Positions 26,086 to 35,529 of a stretch of 37,139 nucleotides of DNA are shown one piece after another. The notes beneath the pieces are model-generated. The model made no database searches. It was not told the DNA's origin and saw only the letters and a list, made by a program, of their open reading frames with translations. Both the position numbers and the translations under genes were made by a program. Source of the stretch: Alcaligenaceae bacterium 429 (lineage in GTDB: Bacteria > Pseudomonadota > Gammaproteobacteria > Burkholderiales > Burkholderiaceae_B); the NCBI GenBank assembly GCA_004791645.1, contig SRSN01000007.1, positions 1 through 37,139 of the forward strand. The letters are read 5' to 3'. The first letter of the stretch is position 1. Each line of letters begins with the position of its first letter.

Positions 26086-26135
26086 CATAAGGACGATGTG
26101 TTTCCACATTCGCCCTTAATAGCAACTGCACATAC

Positions 26136-27659
26136 TTACACAGGAACCACGGGGATTTCTGCGATACGTTTGCGCCATACTGCTGGACCTGTTTTGTGTA
26201 CCGATGTACCTTCGGAATCCACCGCCACAGTCACTGGCATATCTTTGACTTCAAACTCGTAAATGGCTTCCATGCCTAGGTCTTCAAAGCCCACTACGCG
26301 TGCTTCACGAATAGCTTTGGACACCAAGTACGCTGCGCCACCTACAGCCATCAAGTAAGCTGAACCGTGTTTGCGGATCGCTTCAATCGCCACTGGGCCA
26401 CGTTCTGCTTTACCAATCATGGACAGCAAACCGGTTTGCTCCAACATCATATCAGTGAAGCTATCCATACGAGTCGCTGTGGTTGGGCCTGCTGGGCCAA
26501 CGGCTTCGTCACGTACAGGGTCTACTGGACCAACGTAGTAAATCACACGGTTAGTGAAATCCACGGGCAATTTCTCGCCTTTGGCCAACATATCCTGAAT
26601 ACGTTTATGAGCCGCATCACGACCCGTCAACATTTTGCCGGACAGCAGCAACGTTTCACCCGGTTTCCAGCTAGCGACTTCTTCTTTTGTCAGCGTATCC
26701 AGATTCACTTGCTTAGACTTGTTGTAGTCAGGCGCCCAATGCACGTCTGGCCACAAGTCTAGTGAAGGAGCTTGCAAGTGTGCTGGGCCAGAGCCATCCA
26801 GCACAAAGTGTGCGTGACGTGTGGCTGCACAGTTAGGAATCATGGCCACAGGTTTAGAGGCCGCGTGTGTTGGGTAGGTGTTGATCTTCACGTCCAACAC
26901 GGTAGTCAAGCCACCCAAGCCTTGCGCACCAATACCCAAGGCATTCACTTTTTCGTACAGCTCTATACGCAGCTCTTCCAACTTATTTTGTGGACCGCGC
27001 TGCAGCAGCTCGTACATATCAATGTCTTCCATCAGGGACTGCTTAGCCATCAGCATGGCTTTTTCAGCCGTACCGCCAACCCCAATCCCCAACATACCAG
27101 GAGGACACCAACCTGCGCCCATTTCTGGCACCATGCGCAACACCCAATCCACTAAGGATTCGCTAGGGTTCAACATGGCAAATTTAGTTTTGTTCTCGGA
27201 ACCACCACCTTTGGCTGCCACTTGTACATCCACTGTAGAGCCAGGCACCAGCTCTACAGAGACAATACAGGGCGTATTGTCACGGGTATTTTTACGCGCA
27301 AACAACGGATCGGACAGTACCGATGCACGCAGACGATTATCTGGGTTCAAGTAACCTTGACGCACACCTTCGTCACAGGCCTCTTGCAAGCTGCCTTTGA
27401 TGTCAAAACGCACATCCATACCCACTTTCAGGAACACGTTCACAATGCCGGTGTCCTGACAGATGGGGCGATGACCTTCTGCACACATGCGCGAGTTGGT
27501 CAAAATTTGTGCAATAGCATCTTTAGCCGCTGGACTTTCTTCACGCTCATAAGCGCGAGCCAAATGCTGAATGTAATCGGCGGGGTGGTAGTAGCTGATG
27601 AACTGTACGGCATCAGCAATGGACTGTATTAAGTCCTGTTCTTTGATAATCGTGGTCAT
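26136..27659 (-). CDS. fumA: Fumarate hydratase, class I (iron-sulfur)
   Basis: This 507-residue enzyme of the tricarboxylic acid cycle interconverts fumarate and L-malate. The alpha part (about 1-290) and beta part (about 310-500) are fused, as in FumA/FumB. Likely [4Fe-4S] ligands are Cys67 (HRPICQDTG), Cys184 (GWCPPGMLGIGVGG) and Cys277 (IPNCAATRH). Their spacing of 117 and 93 is nearly that of the E. coli FumA ligands. The beta part contains LLLSGKMLTGRDAAHKR and YYVGPVDPVRDEAVGPAGPT. It stands alone, with its own terminator, and is divergent from glyQ (165-bp gap). Confidence 0.95.
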   Translation of the reverse strand: MTTIIKEQDLIQSIADAVQFISYYHPADYIQHLARAYEREESPAAKDAIAQILTNSRMCAEGHRPICQDTGIVNVFLKVGMDVRFDIKGSLQEACDEGVRQGYLNPDNRLRASVLSDPLFARKNTRDNTPCIVSVELVPGSTVDVQVAAKGGGSENKTKFAMLNPSESLVDWVLRMVPEMGAGWCPPGMLGIGVGGTAEKAMLMAKQSLMEDIDMYELLQRGPQNKLEELRIELYEKVNALGIGAQGLGGLTTVLDVKINTYPTHAASKPVAMIPNCAATRHAHFVLDGSGPAHLQAPSLDLWPDVHWAPDYNKSKQVNLDTLTKEEVASWKPGETLLLSGKMLTGRDAAHKRIQDMLAKGEKLPVDFTNRVIYYVGPVDPVRDEAVGPAGPTTATRMDSFTDMMLEQTGLLSMIGKAERGPVAIEAIRKHGSAYLMAVGGAAYLVSKAIREARVVGFEDLGMEAIYEFEVKDMPVTVAVDSEGTSVHKTGPAVWRKRIAEIPVVPV

Positions 27660-27824
27660 ATGCTTGTCTTCTGTTCAAATAAAAGCCAAAACGTCTTATC
27701 CGGTTATTGTACTTGTCCTGCCTCATCTCGCGTAGAACAAACACAGTCTCTGCCCCGTCAGCGCTCAAAACCAGCTAAAATGGAAGAATTTTGGCAGTAC
27801 ATCGAACCATAGTCTCTATACCCT

Positions 27825-28730
27825 ATGCTTACTTTCCAGCAACTGATCCTTACGCTTCAACAGTATTGGGATAAACAAGGCTGCGCTTTGCTACAACCCA
27901 TTGACCTTGAGGTCGGCGCCGGCACTTCCCATACTGCAACCTTCTTACGTGCTATTGGCCCAGAGCCATGGAGCGCTGCGTACGTGCAGCCTTCACGCCG
28001 CCCCGGCGATGGTCGTTACGGCGAGAACCCCAATAGGCTGCAACACTACTACCAATACCAAGTAGTACTGAAACCTGCGCCAGAAAATATTGTGGATCTG
28101 TACATAGGTTCGTTGAAAGCCTTAGGCATCGATCCTAAACAGCACGACATCCGCTTTGTGGAAGACGACTGGGAAAACCCAACGTTAGGTGCATGGGGCT
28201 TGGGCTGGGAAGTATGGCTAAACGGTATGGAAGTCACCCAATTCACCTATTTCCAACAAGTAGGCGGCTTGGACTGTGTGCCCGCTACCGGCGAGATCAC
28301 CTATGGTCTAGAACGTCTGGCGATGTATATCCAAGGCGTGGAAAGTGTGTACGACTTGGTGTGGACTCGTGATGCGCATGGCCGCACGGTGTACTACCGC
28401 GACATCTACCATCAAAACGAGGTAGAGCAGTCCACTTACAACTTCGAGCACTCTAATGCGGCGATTTTGTTCCAACACTTCCAAGATTACGAAAGTGAAG
28501 CCAAACGCCTGATCGAAATTGATCTGGCCTTACCTGCTTACGAACAAACGCTGAAAGCTGCACACACCTTTAACTTGCTGGATGCCCGTGGCGCCATCAG
28601 TGTGACCGAGCGTGCCGCTTACATTGGCCGTATCCGCAACCTGTCTCGCGGTGTGGCACAAGCCTACTATGATTCACGTGAACGCCTTGGTTTCCCTATG
28701 CTGCCAAGCAGCGCTGCGGAGGCCAAATAA
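27825..28730 (+). CDS. glyQ: Glycyl-tRNA synthetase alpha subunit
   Basis: This 301-residue catalytic subunit of the alpha2beta2 bacterial glycyl-tRNA synthetase begins [15 protein letters not shown], the family-typical start. It carries [23 protein letters not shown] and [21 protein letters not shown]. The ATG at 27825 has no visible Shine-Dalgarno sequence. glyS begins directly after its stop. Confidence 0.97.
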   Translation: MLTFQQLILTLQQYWDKQGCALLQPIDLEVGAGTSHTATFLRAIGPEPWSAAYVQPSRRPGDGRYGENPNRLQHYYQYQVVLKPAPENIVDLYIGSLKALGIDPKQHDIRFVEDDWENPTLGAWGLGWEVWLNGMEVTQFTYFQQVGGLDCVPATGEITYGLERLAMYIQGVESVYDLVWTRDAHGRTVYYRDIYHQNEVEQSTYNFEHSNAAILFQHFQDYESEAKRLIEIDLALPAYEQTLKAAHTFNLLDARGAISVTERAAYIGRIRNLSRGVAQAYYDSRERLGFPMLPSSAAEAK

Positions 28731-30881
28731 ATGACCATGACGCAAAACGAATCCCGCTCATTGCTGGTTGAACTGCAAACAGAAGAACTGCCACCAAAAG
28801 CACTAAACAACATGGGGCAGGCCTTTGCTGACGGTCTGCTCAAAACACTGCGTGAACAGCATTTGGTAGATGCTGACGCAACGGTGACTGCCTACGCCAC
28901 ACCGCGTCGTCTGGCCGCTGTGATCAGCAGCGTCAAAGGCCAAGCCGATGACCAACCGTTTTCCGAAAAACTGATGCCAGTTAAAATTGGTTTGGATGCT
29001 GATGGCAACCTGACACCAGCACTGAGCAAACGCTTGGAAAGCAAAGGGTTGGGCCACCTAACTGCGCAAGATCTGCACGTAGAATCCGATGGCAAACAAG
29101 ATTGCTTGTTTGCTAAAGGCATGGCCAAAGGCGCTGCATTGGCAGAAGGCCTACAAGCCGCGTTGGACTACAGCATTACGCACCTGCCTATTCCTAAAGT
29201 CATGCGCTACCAATTGTCGGATGGCCAAACTAGCGTGCGCTTTGTGCGTCCAGCACACAGCTTGATCGCTCTGTGGGGCGATGACGTTGTTGCCGTTAAC
29301 ACATTGGGTCTGCAAGCTGGCCGCTCCACTAAAGGCCATCGCTTCATGTGCGAAAGCCTGATTACCATCCAAAGCCCAGAAAGCTATGTAGGCCAACTGG
29401 AAACCGAAGGTAAAGTGATTGCGTCTTACGCTGATCGCCGCGCTCGCATTGAAGCCCAACTGCAAGACGCTTGCACACGTCTGGATGCTAGCTTAGGCAC
29501 TGACCCTGAAGTGGTAGAGCTACTGGATGAAGTGACCGCACTGGTTGAGCACCCTAGCGTCTACGTAGGCCAATTCGACCCTATTTTCTTGGAAGTCCCA
29601 CCTGAGTGCTTAATTCTGACCATGCGTCTGAACCAGCGCTATTTCCCACTGTTTGACCCTAAACAAGGTACGCTGACCAACCAATTCCTGATTGTCAGCA
29701 ACATGCAGTTGGATGATCCTTCCAACATCATTCAAGGTAACGAAAAAGTGATTCTGCCACGCTTGGCAGATGCTCGCTTCTTCTTTGAAACCGACCGTAA
29801 ACAACCGTTGGAAGAGCGTGTTTCCAGCTTGGAAAACAGCGTTTACCACAACAAACTGGGTTCACAACGCCAACGTGTAGAACGTATGCGCACCATCATT
29901 CGCGCTTTAGCCGAACGCTTGGGAGCAGATGTGACTTTAGCTGATCGTGCTGCTCTGCTAGCCAAAGCCGATTTGAACACCAACATGGTGGGTGAGTTCC
30001 CTGAGCTACAAGGCGTTATGGGTGCCTACTACGCGGCAGCTGATGGCGAAGATGCTAGTGTCATTGATGCCCTGCGCAACCAATACCAGCACCGTCTAAA
30101 CAATGCTGTTACCGATGCTAGCTTGGTATCTGCGCTGCTGTTCTTAACCGAACGCGCTGAAACCTTGATGGGGATTTGGGGTATTGGCTTGGCGCCTACA
30201 GGCGAGCGCGACCCTTACGCGTTGCGTCGTGCTGCATTGGGTCTGATCAGTGCCTTTGAACAGCTAGAAGCTGGTGGGTACTTGGGTGATATCGCCCAAA
30301 GCCGTTTGGACTTAAACGAGCTGCTGCAAATCGCTGCACAAAGTTTTGAAGAAGGCGAACTGGCGGCTACCACATTGGCTGAAGTACAAGACTTCATCTA
30401 CGAGCGCTATAGAAACCAGTTGGTTGCTAATGGCCACGACCGTAACGTCGTTGAGGCCGTGTTGGCACAACAGCCACCACTGCAACAAGTACAAGCCCGT
30501 ATTCAAGCATGTTCCGAATTCGCTGCCCTGCCCGAGTCGCAAAGCTTGGCCAGCGCTAACAAGCGTATTGGCAATTTGCTGCGCAAAGCAGAGACTGAAC
30601 TCAGTGCTGTACAAGCATCGTTACTGGCAGAACCGGCAGAACAAGCGTTGGCTGCTTGCATTGAACAATTGGCCCCTGTGGCTGAAAGCCAGTTCTTGGC
30701 CGGTGAGTTCAGTGCCAGCCTCGCTACGTTGGCACAAGCCAAAGAGCCTGTGGACAACTTCTTTGCTGACGTCATGGTCATGGCTGAAGATCCTGCGGTG
30801 CGTAACAACCGTTTGGCTCTACTGCAAAAGCTACACCAACTGATGAATCAGGTTGCTGACATTTCGAGGTTAGCGGCCTAA
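28731..30881 (+). CDS. glyS: Glycyl-tRNA synthetase beta subunit
   Basis: This 716-residue beta subunit is needed for tRNA-Gly recognition and full activity of the heterotetramer. It starts with LLVELQTEELPPKAL after a few residues and contains TYATPRRLA-like VTAYATPRRLAAV, HRFMCESLITI, LILTMRLNQRYFPLFD and GERDPYALRRAALG. A C-terminal DALR-type anticodon-binding domain spans about 590-700, including NFFADVMVMAEDPAVRNNRL. The ATG follows the glyQ stop with no gap; a second ATG 6 nt later is an equally possible start. Its TAA shares a base with the gmhB start. Confidence 0.97.
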   Translation: MTMTQNESRSLLVELQTEELPPKALNNMGQAFADGLLKTLREQHLVDADATVTAYATPRRLAAVISSVKGQADDQPFSEKLMPVKIGLDADGNLTPALSKRLESKGLGHLTAQDLHVESDGKQDCLFAKGMAKGAALAEGLQAALDYSITHLPIPKVMRYQLSDGQTSVRFVRPAHSLIALWGDDVVAVNTLGLQAGRSTKGHRFMCESLITIQSPESYVGQLETEGKVIASYADRRARIEAQLQDACTRLDASLGTDPEVVELLDEVTALVEHPSVYVGQFDPIFLEVPPECLILTMRLNQRYFPLFDPKQGTLTNQFLIVSNMQLDDPSNIIQGNEKVILPRLADARFFFETDRKQPLEERVSSLENSVYHNKLGSQRQRVERMRTIIRALAERLGADVTLADRAALLAKADLNTNMVGEFPELQGVMGAYYAAADGEDASVIDALRNQYQHRLNNAVTDASLVSALLFLTERAETLMGIWGIGLAPTGERDPYALRRAALGLISAFEQLEAGGYLGDIAQSRLDLNELLQIAAQSFEEGELAATTLAEVQDFIYERYRNQLVANGHDRNVVEAVLAQQPPLQQVQARIQACSEFAALPESQSLASANKRIGNLLRKAETELSAVQASLLAEPAEQALAACIEQLAPVAESQFLAGEFSASLATLAQAKEPVDNFFADVMVMAEDPAVRNNRLALLQKLHQLMNQVADISRLAA

Positions 30882-31426
30882 TGCTCGCCATACTGGATCG
30901 CGATGGAGTCATTAATTATGACTCCAGCGCTTTTGTGAAAAGCCCTGACGAATGGCAAGCGTTACCTGGTAGCTTGGAAGCCATAGGACGACTCTCTCAA
31001 GCGGGCTGGAAAGTTGTAGTTGCGACTAACCAGTCTGGCTTGGCGCGAGGGCTTTTTTCCATGCAAACCTTAAATGCTATACACCTGAAGATGCGCCGTG
31101 AACTGGCCAAGTTCGGTGGTGTCATTGATGCCATTTTTGTGTGTCCGCACGGTCCAGATGATGGCTGTACCTGTAGAAAACCATCACCCGGCATGTTTCT
31201 AGATATCGCTAGACGCTATGAGCACCCGTCTTTGCAAAATGTAGTGGCGGTGGGTGACTCACTGCGCGATCTGCAAGCAGCATCTGAAGCAGGCTGCAAA
31301 ACGTGGTTGGTGGAAACTGGCAACGGACTGAAAACTCAAAAAAATGGCGGCCTACCTGAAAGCTGCATTGTGCGGCCAAATCTTGCTGCTGTTGTGGATG
31401 ACTGGCTAGGAACCTCACCATGCTGA
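30881..31426 (+). CDS. gmhB: D-glycero-beta-D-manno-heptose 1,7-bisphosphate 7-phosphatase
   Basis: GmhB removes the C7 phosphate in ADP-heptose synthesis for the lipopolysaccharide inner core. This 181-residue HAD-IIIA phosphatase has motif I LDRDGVINYD (Asp6 and Asp8) and VVVATNQSGLARG. Its zinc loop is CPHGPDDGCTCRKPSPGMF (three Cys and one His), which marks GmhB, and VAVGDSLRDLQAASEAGC is the last motif. The start overlaps the glyS stop (TAATG) and the end overlaps plsC by 7 nt, so the genes are translationally linked. Confidence 0.95.
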   Translation: MLAILDRDGVINYDSSAFVKSPDEWQALPGSLEAIGRLSQAGWKVVVATNQSGLARGLFSMQTLNAIHLKMRRELAKFGGVIDAIFVCPHGPDDGCTCRKPSPGMFLDIARRYEHPSLQNVVAVGDSLRDLQAASEAGCKTWLVETGNGLKTQKNGGLPESCIVRPNLAAVVDDWLGTSPC

Positions 31427-32142
31427 TTTTACGCGCCATACTCTATCAGCTCTTTTTGCTGATTACCGTAATCCCCTACTCCATTTTGTGTTTGCTGTGG
31501 TCACCACTACCACTACGCTGGCGCTACAAGCTCACCTCAGGCTGGCCACACTTGGCCGTTTGGGGGGCAAAACATATTCTAGGTATACGCTGGCAAGTGA
31601 AAGGCTGGGAAAACCTACCTGATGGCCCTGCCGTACTGCTTTCTAAGCACCAATCAGCATGGGAAACCATGTTCTTTTGCGGCTATCTGCCTAAAGACGT
31701 TTGTTTCGTCTACAAGCGTGAGCTGCACCGTGTTCCGTTTTTTGGCTGGGGCTTAGCGCTGCTGCGTATGATCCCCATTAATCGTAGTAACGGCCGCGAT
31801 GCCATGAAGCAGATCGTAAAAACAGGGCAAGAACGCTTAGACGAAGGTCGTTGGCCACTGTTGTTTCCTGAAGGCACACGTATTCCGCCAGGTGAAACTG
31901 GACGCTATAAACAAGGTGGTGCCATGCTAGCCTGCCGCACCAATAGCATGGTGATACCTATTGCTCACAATGCAGGTGAATGCTGGCCTCGTAACGCATT
32001 TATTAAAACACCCGGTTTAATTACCGTATCGTTTGGCCCTGCCATTAACCCAGAAGGCATGTCGCAAGCCACGCTTAACCAAGCCGTAGAAGATTGGATT
32101 GAAGGCGAAATGCGTGTACTGAACCCTGAACGCTATTCGTAG
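31420..32142 (+). CDS. plsC: 1-acyl-sn-glycerol-3-phosphate acyltransferase
   Basis: This 240-residue inner-membrane acyltransferase makes phosphatidic acid from lysophosphatidic acid. N-terminal hydrophobic segments (about 3-28) precede the catalytic domain. The active-site block is SKHQSAWETMFF, an HX4E form where most PlsC proteins have HX4D. The acceptor motif LLFPEGTRIPPGETG and the VPIAHN-like MVIPIAHNAGECW follow. The ATG at 31420 lies within the last codons of gmhB (ATGCTGA), so translation is coupled. The variant His block seems common in this bacterial group. Confidence 0.94.
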   Translation: MLILRAILYQLFLLITVIPYSILCLLWSPLPLRWRYKLTSGWPHLAVWGAKHILGIRWQVKGWENLPDGPAVLLSKHQSAWETMFFCGYLPKDVCFVYKRELHRVPFFGWGLALLRMIPINRSNGRDAMKQIVKTGQERLDEGRWPLLFPEGTRIPPGETGRYKQGGAMLACRTNSMVIPIAHNAGECWPRNAFIKTPGLITVSFGPAINPEGMSQATLNQAVEDWIEGEMRVLNPERYS

Positions 32143-32146
32143 CGCC

Positions 32147-33010
32147 ATGGCCCAGTTGCCCTTATTTAATGATGCGTCGGCTACCCCTACCAAAGCGGTA
32201 GCGCCACGCACCACAGACGCCACACCTGCTCTTCCCACCCTTAGCAAACCCGACCGTTTACCTGCAGGCACCAGTTGGCATATGCATACGGTACAAGGGC
32301 AAGAGCTAGGTTATTTACTCAAGCGCTCTAAACGCCAATCCATAGGCTTACGCGTTAACGAACAAGGGCTAATCATCACCGCCCCCACTTGGGTTTCCTC
32401 CGCACAAGTACACGATGCGCTGGAACAAAAATTCCCTTGGATAGTACGTAAGCTATTGGACTGGGAAGAGCGCCTACAGCAATTGGCCTTAGGCCAAAGC
32501 CAATGGTGTCATGGTGGTAGCATTCCTTATTTGGGCGTGGCTATCACCTTGCAAGTAAATCCCAGTGCCTTGAAAACCACGTTTAGTGGGCAAGCCCATG
32601 CCCCCTGTGCTGGCGATACCCTTACCCTACCTTTGAGTCTAGATGCACAAAGCTCACGAGTACAAGATTTCGCCCAAATTTGGCTACAAGAACAAGCACG
32701 CCAGTACTTTATAGAAAGACTGGATTATTACACCAGTAAATTAGGTATTCCCTATAGCGGTTTGCGCTTAGCTAGCCCAGCCAAGCGTTGGGGCTCATGT
32801 AGCAGTGACGGTATGATTATGCTGAATTGGCGACTCATGCACTTTCCCATCGCTGCGGTAGACTATGTAATAGCCCATGAGGTCGCTCATCTTAAAGAGA
32901 TGAATCACAGCCCCGCTTTTTGGCGGGTAGTAGAACAACTCATGCCAGATTATGTAGCGGCCAGGAACCTGCTCAAAAAGCACCATCCTGACACGCTCCC
33001 TTTACTTTAA
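32147..33010 (+). CDS. YgjP/SprT-type metallopeptidase (DUF45, M48-like)
   Basis: This 287-residue protein has a C-terminal zinc peptidase-like domain of the DUF45/YgjP family. It contains [23 protein letters not shown], then [20 protein letters not shown] with the HExxH metal site (about residues 244-248) and a further His. The first 45 residues are low-complexity (Ala/Thr/Pro), and no signal peptide is seen, so a cytoplasmic protein is likely. The substrate of this family is not established. The gene starts 4 nt after plsC and ends 19 nt before gloA. Confidence 0.9.
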   Translation: MAQLPLFNDASATPTKAVAPRTTDATPALPTLSKPDRLPAGTSWHMHTVQGQELGYLLKRSKRQSIGLRVNEQGLIITAPTWVSSAQVHDALEQKFPWIVRKLLDWEERLQQLALGQSQWCHGGSIPYLGVAITLQVNPSALKTTFSGQAHAPCAGDTLTLPLSLDAQSSRVQDFAQIWLQEQARQYFIERLDYYTSKLGIPYSGLRLASPAKRWGSCSSDGMIMLNWRLMHFPIAAVDYVIAHEVAHLKEMNHSPAFWRVVEQLMPDYVAARNLLKKHHPDTLPLL

Positions 33011-33029
33011 CTCTATGGAGTCATTCACT

Positions 33030-33425
33030 ATGCGCTTGTTACATACCATGCTGCGTGTTGGCAATCTTGAAAAGTCCCTCGCCTTCTATACTGACGTGCT
33101 AGGCATGAAACTGCTGCGTCAAAAAGACTACCCAGATGGCAAGTTCACATTGGCTTTTGTAGGTTATCAAGATGAAAGCGAAGCAGCCGTACTGGAACTG
33201 ACTCATAACTGGGACACAGACAGCTACGACTTGGGTAATGCCTATGGGCACATCGCCATTGAAGTAGAAGATGCTTACGCCACCTGTGCGGCCATTAAAG
33301 CCAAAGGCGGTAATGTAGTGCGTGAAGCGGGTCCTATGAAACACGGCAATACCGTGATTGCCTTTGTGGAAGACCCTGACGGCTACAAAATTGAGCTGAT
33401 CCAAAAATCAGGTCGTAACGACTAA
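33030..33425 (+). CDS. gloA: Lactoylglutathione lyase (glyoxalase I)
   Basis: GloA converts the hemithioacetal of methylglyoxal and glutathione into S-lactoylglutathione. With the ATG at 33030 the protein is 131 residues. The four metal ligands fall at His5, Glu56, His74 and Glu122, exactly the E. coli GloA numbering. The motifs include [18 protein letters not shown] and [14 protein letters not shown] lies 9 nt before this ATG; an ATG at 33015 overlaps that site and is rejected. It is the last gene of the glyQ run before a clear terminator. Confidence 0.96.
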   Translation: MRLLHTMLRVGNLEKSLAFYTDVLGMKLLRQKDYPDGKFTLAFVGYQDESEAAVLELTHNWDTDSYDLGNAYGHIAIEVEDAYATCAAIKAKGGNVVREAGPMKHGNTVIAFVEDPDGYKIELIQKSGRND

Positions 33426-33433
33426 GCTCATAC

Positions 33434-33458
33434 ACAGGCCTTTATTGGCCTGTTTTTT
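33434..33458 (+). terminator. Rho-independent terminator after gloA
   Basis: ACAGGCC (33434-33440) pairs with GGCCTGT (33447-33452 and into the T-run) around TTTATT. A run of six T follows. Confidence 0.9.
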
Positions 33459-33481
33459 CGTTTCCTTCTCACACGCTATAG

Positions 33482-34711
33482 ATGCTAAACATACTCTGGT
33501 TCAGTTTCTTTCTGATCGCCGCCATTGCTGCCCTTTTTCAGTGGCTGTGGATAGGTGACGCCGATGTGTTCAACCGTATGGTGAACAGCCTGTTCCAGAT
33601 GGCCGAATTATCGGTCAGCATCATGCTGATATTGTTTGGCACATTAACCTTGTGGATGGGTTTTTTAAATGTGGCCGAACGCGCTGGCATCGTTGAAAAA
33701 CTAGGACAATGGTTAGCCCCCGTCTTTAAACGCCTCATGCCAGAGGTCCCCGCCGGACACCCCGCTTTAGGGCTCATCACACTGAATTTTGCGGCGAATG
33801 GCTTGGGTTTAGATAATGCCGCTACACCCATAGGTTTACGGGCAATGCAGGCCTTACAAAGCCTTAATCCCACCCCAAAAACTGCCACCAACGCCCAGAT
33901 ACTCTTTCTGGTGCTCAATGCGTCGTCGCTGACGTTGCTGCCGGTCACCATTTTCATGTACCGCGCACAGCAAGGTGCGCCTGACCCTACTCTGGTGTTT
34001 CTGCCCATTCTGCTAGCAACATCCGCCTCCTCTTTAGCCGGCTTGATCAGCGTTGCCATCATGCAGCGCTTACGCTTAACAGACCCTGTGCTGCTGTTAA
34101 CGATCTTAGGATTATTAGCAGGTATGTCGGTGTTTATGGCCTTTTTGGCGACGCTTAGCACAGCAGCCATCAGCAGCTTATCTTCGCTACTCGGTAATCT
34201 CAGTCTCTTTGTGATTATCTTGCTATTTCTAGGCGTAGGTGCGTGGAAACGCATCCCTGTCTACGACAGTTTTGTGGAAGGTGCTAAGGGCGGTTTTGCT
34301 GTAGCACGTGACCTGCTCCCTTACTTGGTAGCCATGCTGTGCGCCATAGGCGTATTACGCAGCTCTGGAGCGTTAGATATGCTCCTAGATGCCATACGAT
34401 GGGGGGTCACCAGTTTAGGCATGGATAGCCGCTTTGTAGAAGCCCTACCTACTGCTCTAGTTAAACCCTTCTCGGGCAGTGCTGCCCGTGCCTTGATGCT
34501 AGAAACCATGAACCATCATGGCGTAGACAGCTTTGCTGCACTACTCTCAGCCACCATTCAAGGCAGCACAGAAACCACCTTCTACGTGCTAGCGGTGTAT
34601 TTTGGTTCCGTAGGGATAATTCGTAGTCGCCACGCTGTTGGGTGCGCACTGTTTGCAGATGTGGCCGGCGTGATTGCAGCCATTAGTGTCTGCTACTGGT
34701 TTTTTGGCTAG
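33482..34711 (+). CDS. Nucleoside-recognition (gate) domain membrane protein, SpmA-SpmB fusion-like
   Basis: This 409-residue polytopic membrane protein has two gate-type halves. The first (about 40-190) contains TLTLWMGFLNVAERAGIVEK and NFAANGLGLDNAATPIGLRA, as in spore maturation protein A. The second (about 255-405) contains YDSFVEGAKGGFAVARDLLPYL and IQGSTETTFYVLAVYFG, as in SpmB. Fused forms are common in proteobacteria that do not sporulate, and the transported or sensed compound is unknown. The start lies 24 nt after the gloA terminator, so transcription probably begins in that short gap or reads through. Confidence 0.9.
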   Translation: MLNILWFSFFLIAAIAALFQWLWIGDADVFNRMVNSLFQMAELSVSIMLILFGTLTLWMGFLNVAERAGIVEKLGQWLAPVFKRLMPEVPAGHPALGLITLNFAANGLGLDNAATPIGLRAMQALQSLNPTPKTATNAQILFLVLNASSLTLLPVTIFMYRAQQGAPDPTLVFLPILLATSASSLAGLISVAIMQRLRLTDPVLLLTILGLLAGMSVFMAFLATLSTAAISSLSSLLGNLSLFVIILLFLGVGAWKRIPVYDSFVEGAKGGFAVARDLLPYLVAMLCAIGVLRSSGALDMLLDAIRWGVTSLGMDSRFVEALPTALVKPFSGSAARALMLETMNHHGVDSFAALLSATIQGSTETTFYVLAVYFGSVGIIRSRHAVGCALFADVAGVIAAISVCYWFFG

Positions 34712-34729
34712 GCTTTTTACAGCCTAGCC
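34706..34729. terminator. Hairpin between convergent SpmAB-like and rsmA genes
   Basis: GGCTAGGCT (34706-34714) pairs perfectly with AGCCTAGCC (34721-34729). The left arm includes the stop codon of the upstream gene. T-runs after the stem are missing on both strands, so termination strength is uncertain. Confidence 0.5.
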
Positions 34730-34738
34730 TGTGTCAGA

Positions 34739-35524
34739 TTAGCTGGTAATACCGCGCTCGGTCAGCGCATCAGCCACAGCAATAAATTGCTGTACGCTTA
34801 CTTCACCTGGGCGTGCCGTAGGTGCTATACCTACGTCTTCCCAAGGAATGCTGTCAGCCCATTTAGCCCAGCTACCGCGTAGCATTTTTCGGCGCTGTGC
34901 AAAGCTTGCAGCCACCAATTGCTCGAACAATGACGTATCTTTGGCTTGAGGTCTATCCTCAGGCAAAGGTCGCATACGCACAATGGATGACACCACTTTG
35001 GGGGCAGGATCAAATGCCTCTGGCGACACATCGAACAACTTAACCATGCGATAACGTGATTGCAGCATCACCGACAAGCGACTGTAATCGCTGCTGCCAG
35101 GTTTCGCCACCATACGATCCACCACTTCACGCTGCAACATAAAATGTTGGTCACGCACCAAGTGCGCAAACGACATTAGATGAAACAGCAACGGGCTGGA
35201 AATGTTATAGGGCAAGTTACCCACAATGCGTATATCGTCGCCCCAGTCGGAAAAGTCCACCGTCAATACGTCAGCTTCTGTAATCGTCAGTTTCTTGGGA
35301 CTAAAGCTATTACGCAAGCGATGAGCCAGATCCCTATCTAGCTCAATCACATTCAAATGGTCTAAGCGCTCCGATAATGGCCGCGTTAACGCGGCCAAAC
35401 CGGGACCAATCTCAATCACTTTATCGTCGTGACGTAAATCTATCGCCCGCACAATATCATCGATTACGGAAAGATCATGCAAAAAATTCTGTCCGAATCG
35501 CTTGCGGGCTTCATGTTTAGCCAT
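34739..35524 (-). CDS. rsmA: 16S rRNA (adenine1518-N6/adenine1519-N6)-dimethyltransferase
   Basis: RsmA (KsgA) dimethylates two adjacent adenines near the 3' end of 16S rRNA during small-subunit assembly. The 261-residue product has [10 protein letters not shown] (about residues 8-17), the SAM site [23 protein letters not shown], and the catalytic [16 protein letters not shown]-terminal helical domain with RRKMLRG follows. The gene starts 5 nt after the surA stop, so it is in the lptD-surA-rsmA operon. Confidence 0.97.
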   Translation of the reverse strand: MAKHEARKRFGQNFLHDLSVIDDIVRAIDLRHDDKVIEIGPGLAALTRPLSERLDHLNVIELDRDLAHRLRNSFSPKKLTITEADVLTVDFSDWGDDIRIVGNLPYNISSPLLFHLMSFAHLVRDQHFMLQREVVDRMVAKPGSSDYSRLSVMLQSRYRMVKLFDVSPEAFDPAPKVVSSIVRMRPLPEDRPQAKDTSLFEQLVAASFAQRRKMLRGSWAKWADSIPWEDVGIAPTARPGEVSVQQFIAVADALTERGITS

Positions 35525-35529
35525 GCTGT

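Noticed and set aside
27791..27822. Promoter for glyQ (TTGGCA and TATACC)
   Set aside because: The 20-nt spacer is too long and the -10 box would almost touch the start codon, so it was not annotated.
33538..34254. A 238-codon minus-strand open frame opposite the SpmAB-like gene
   Set aside because: It is a shadow of a clear membrane-protein gene and is basic and low-complexity with no recognisable domain.
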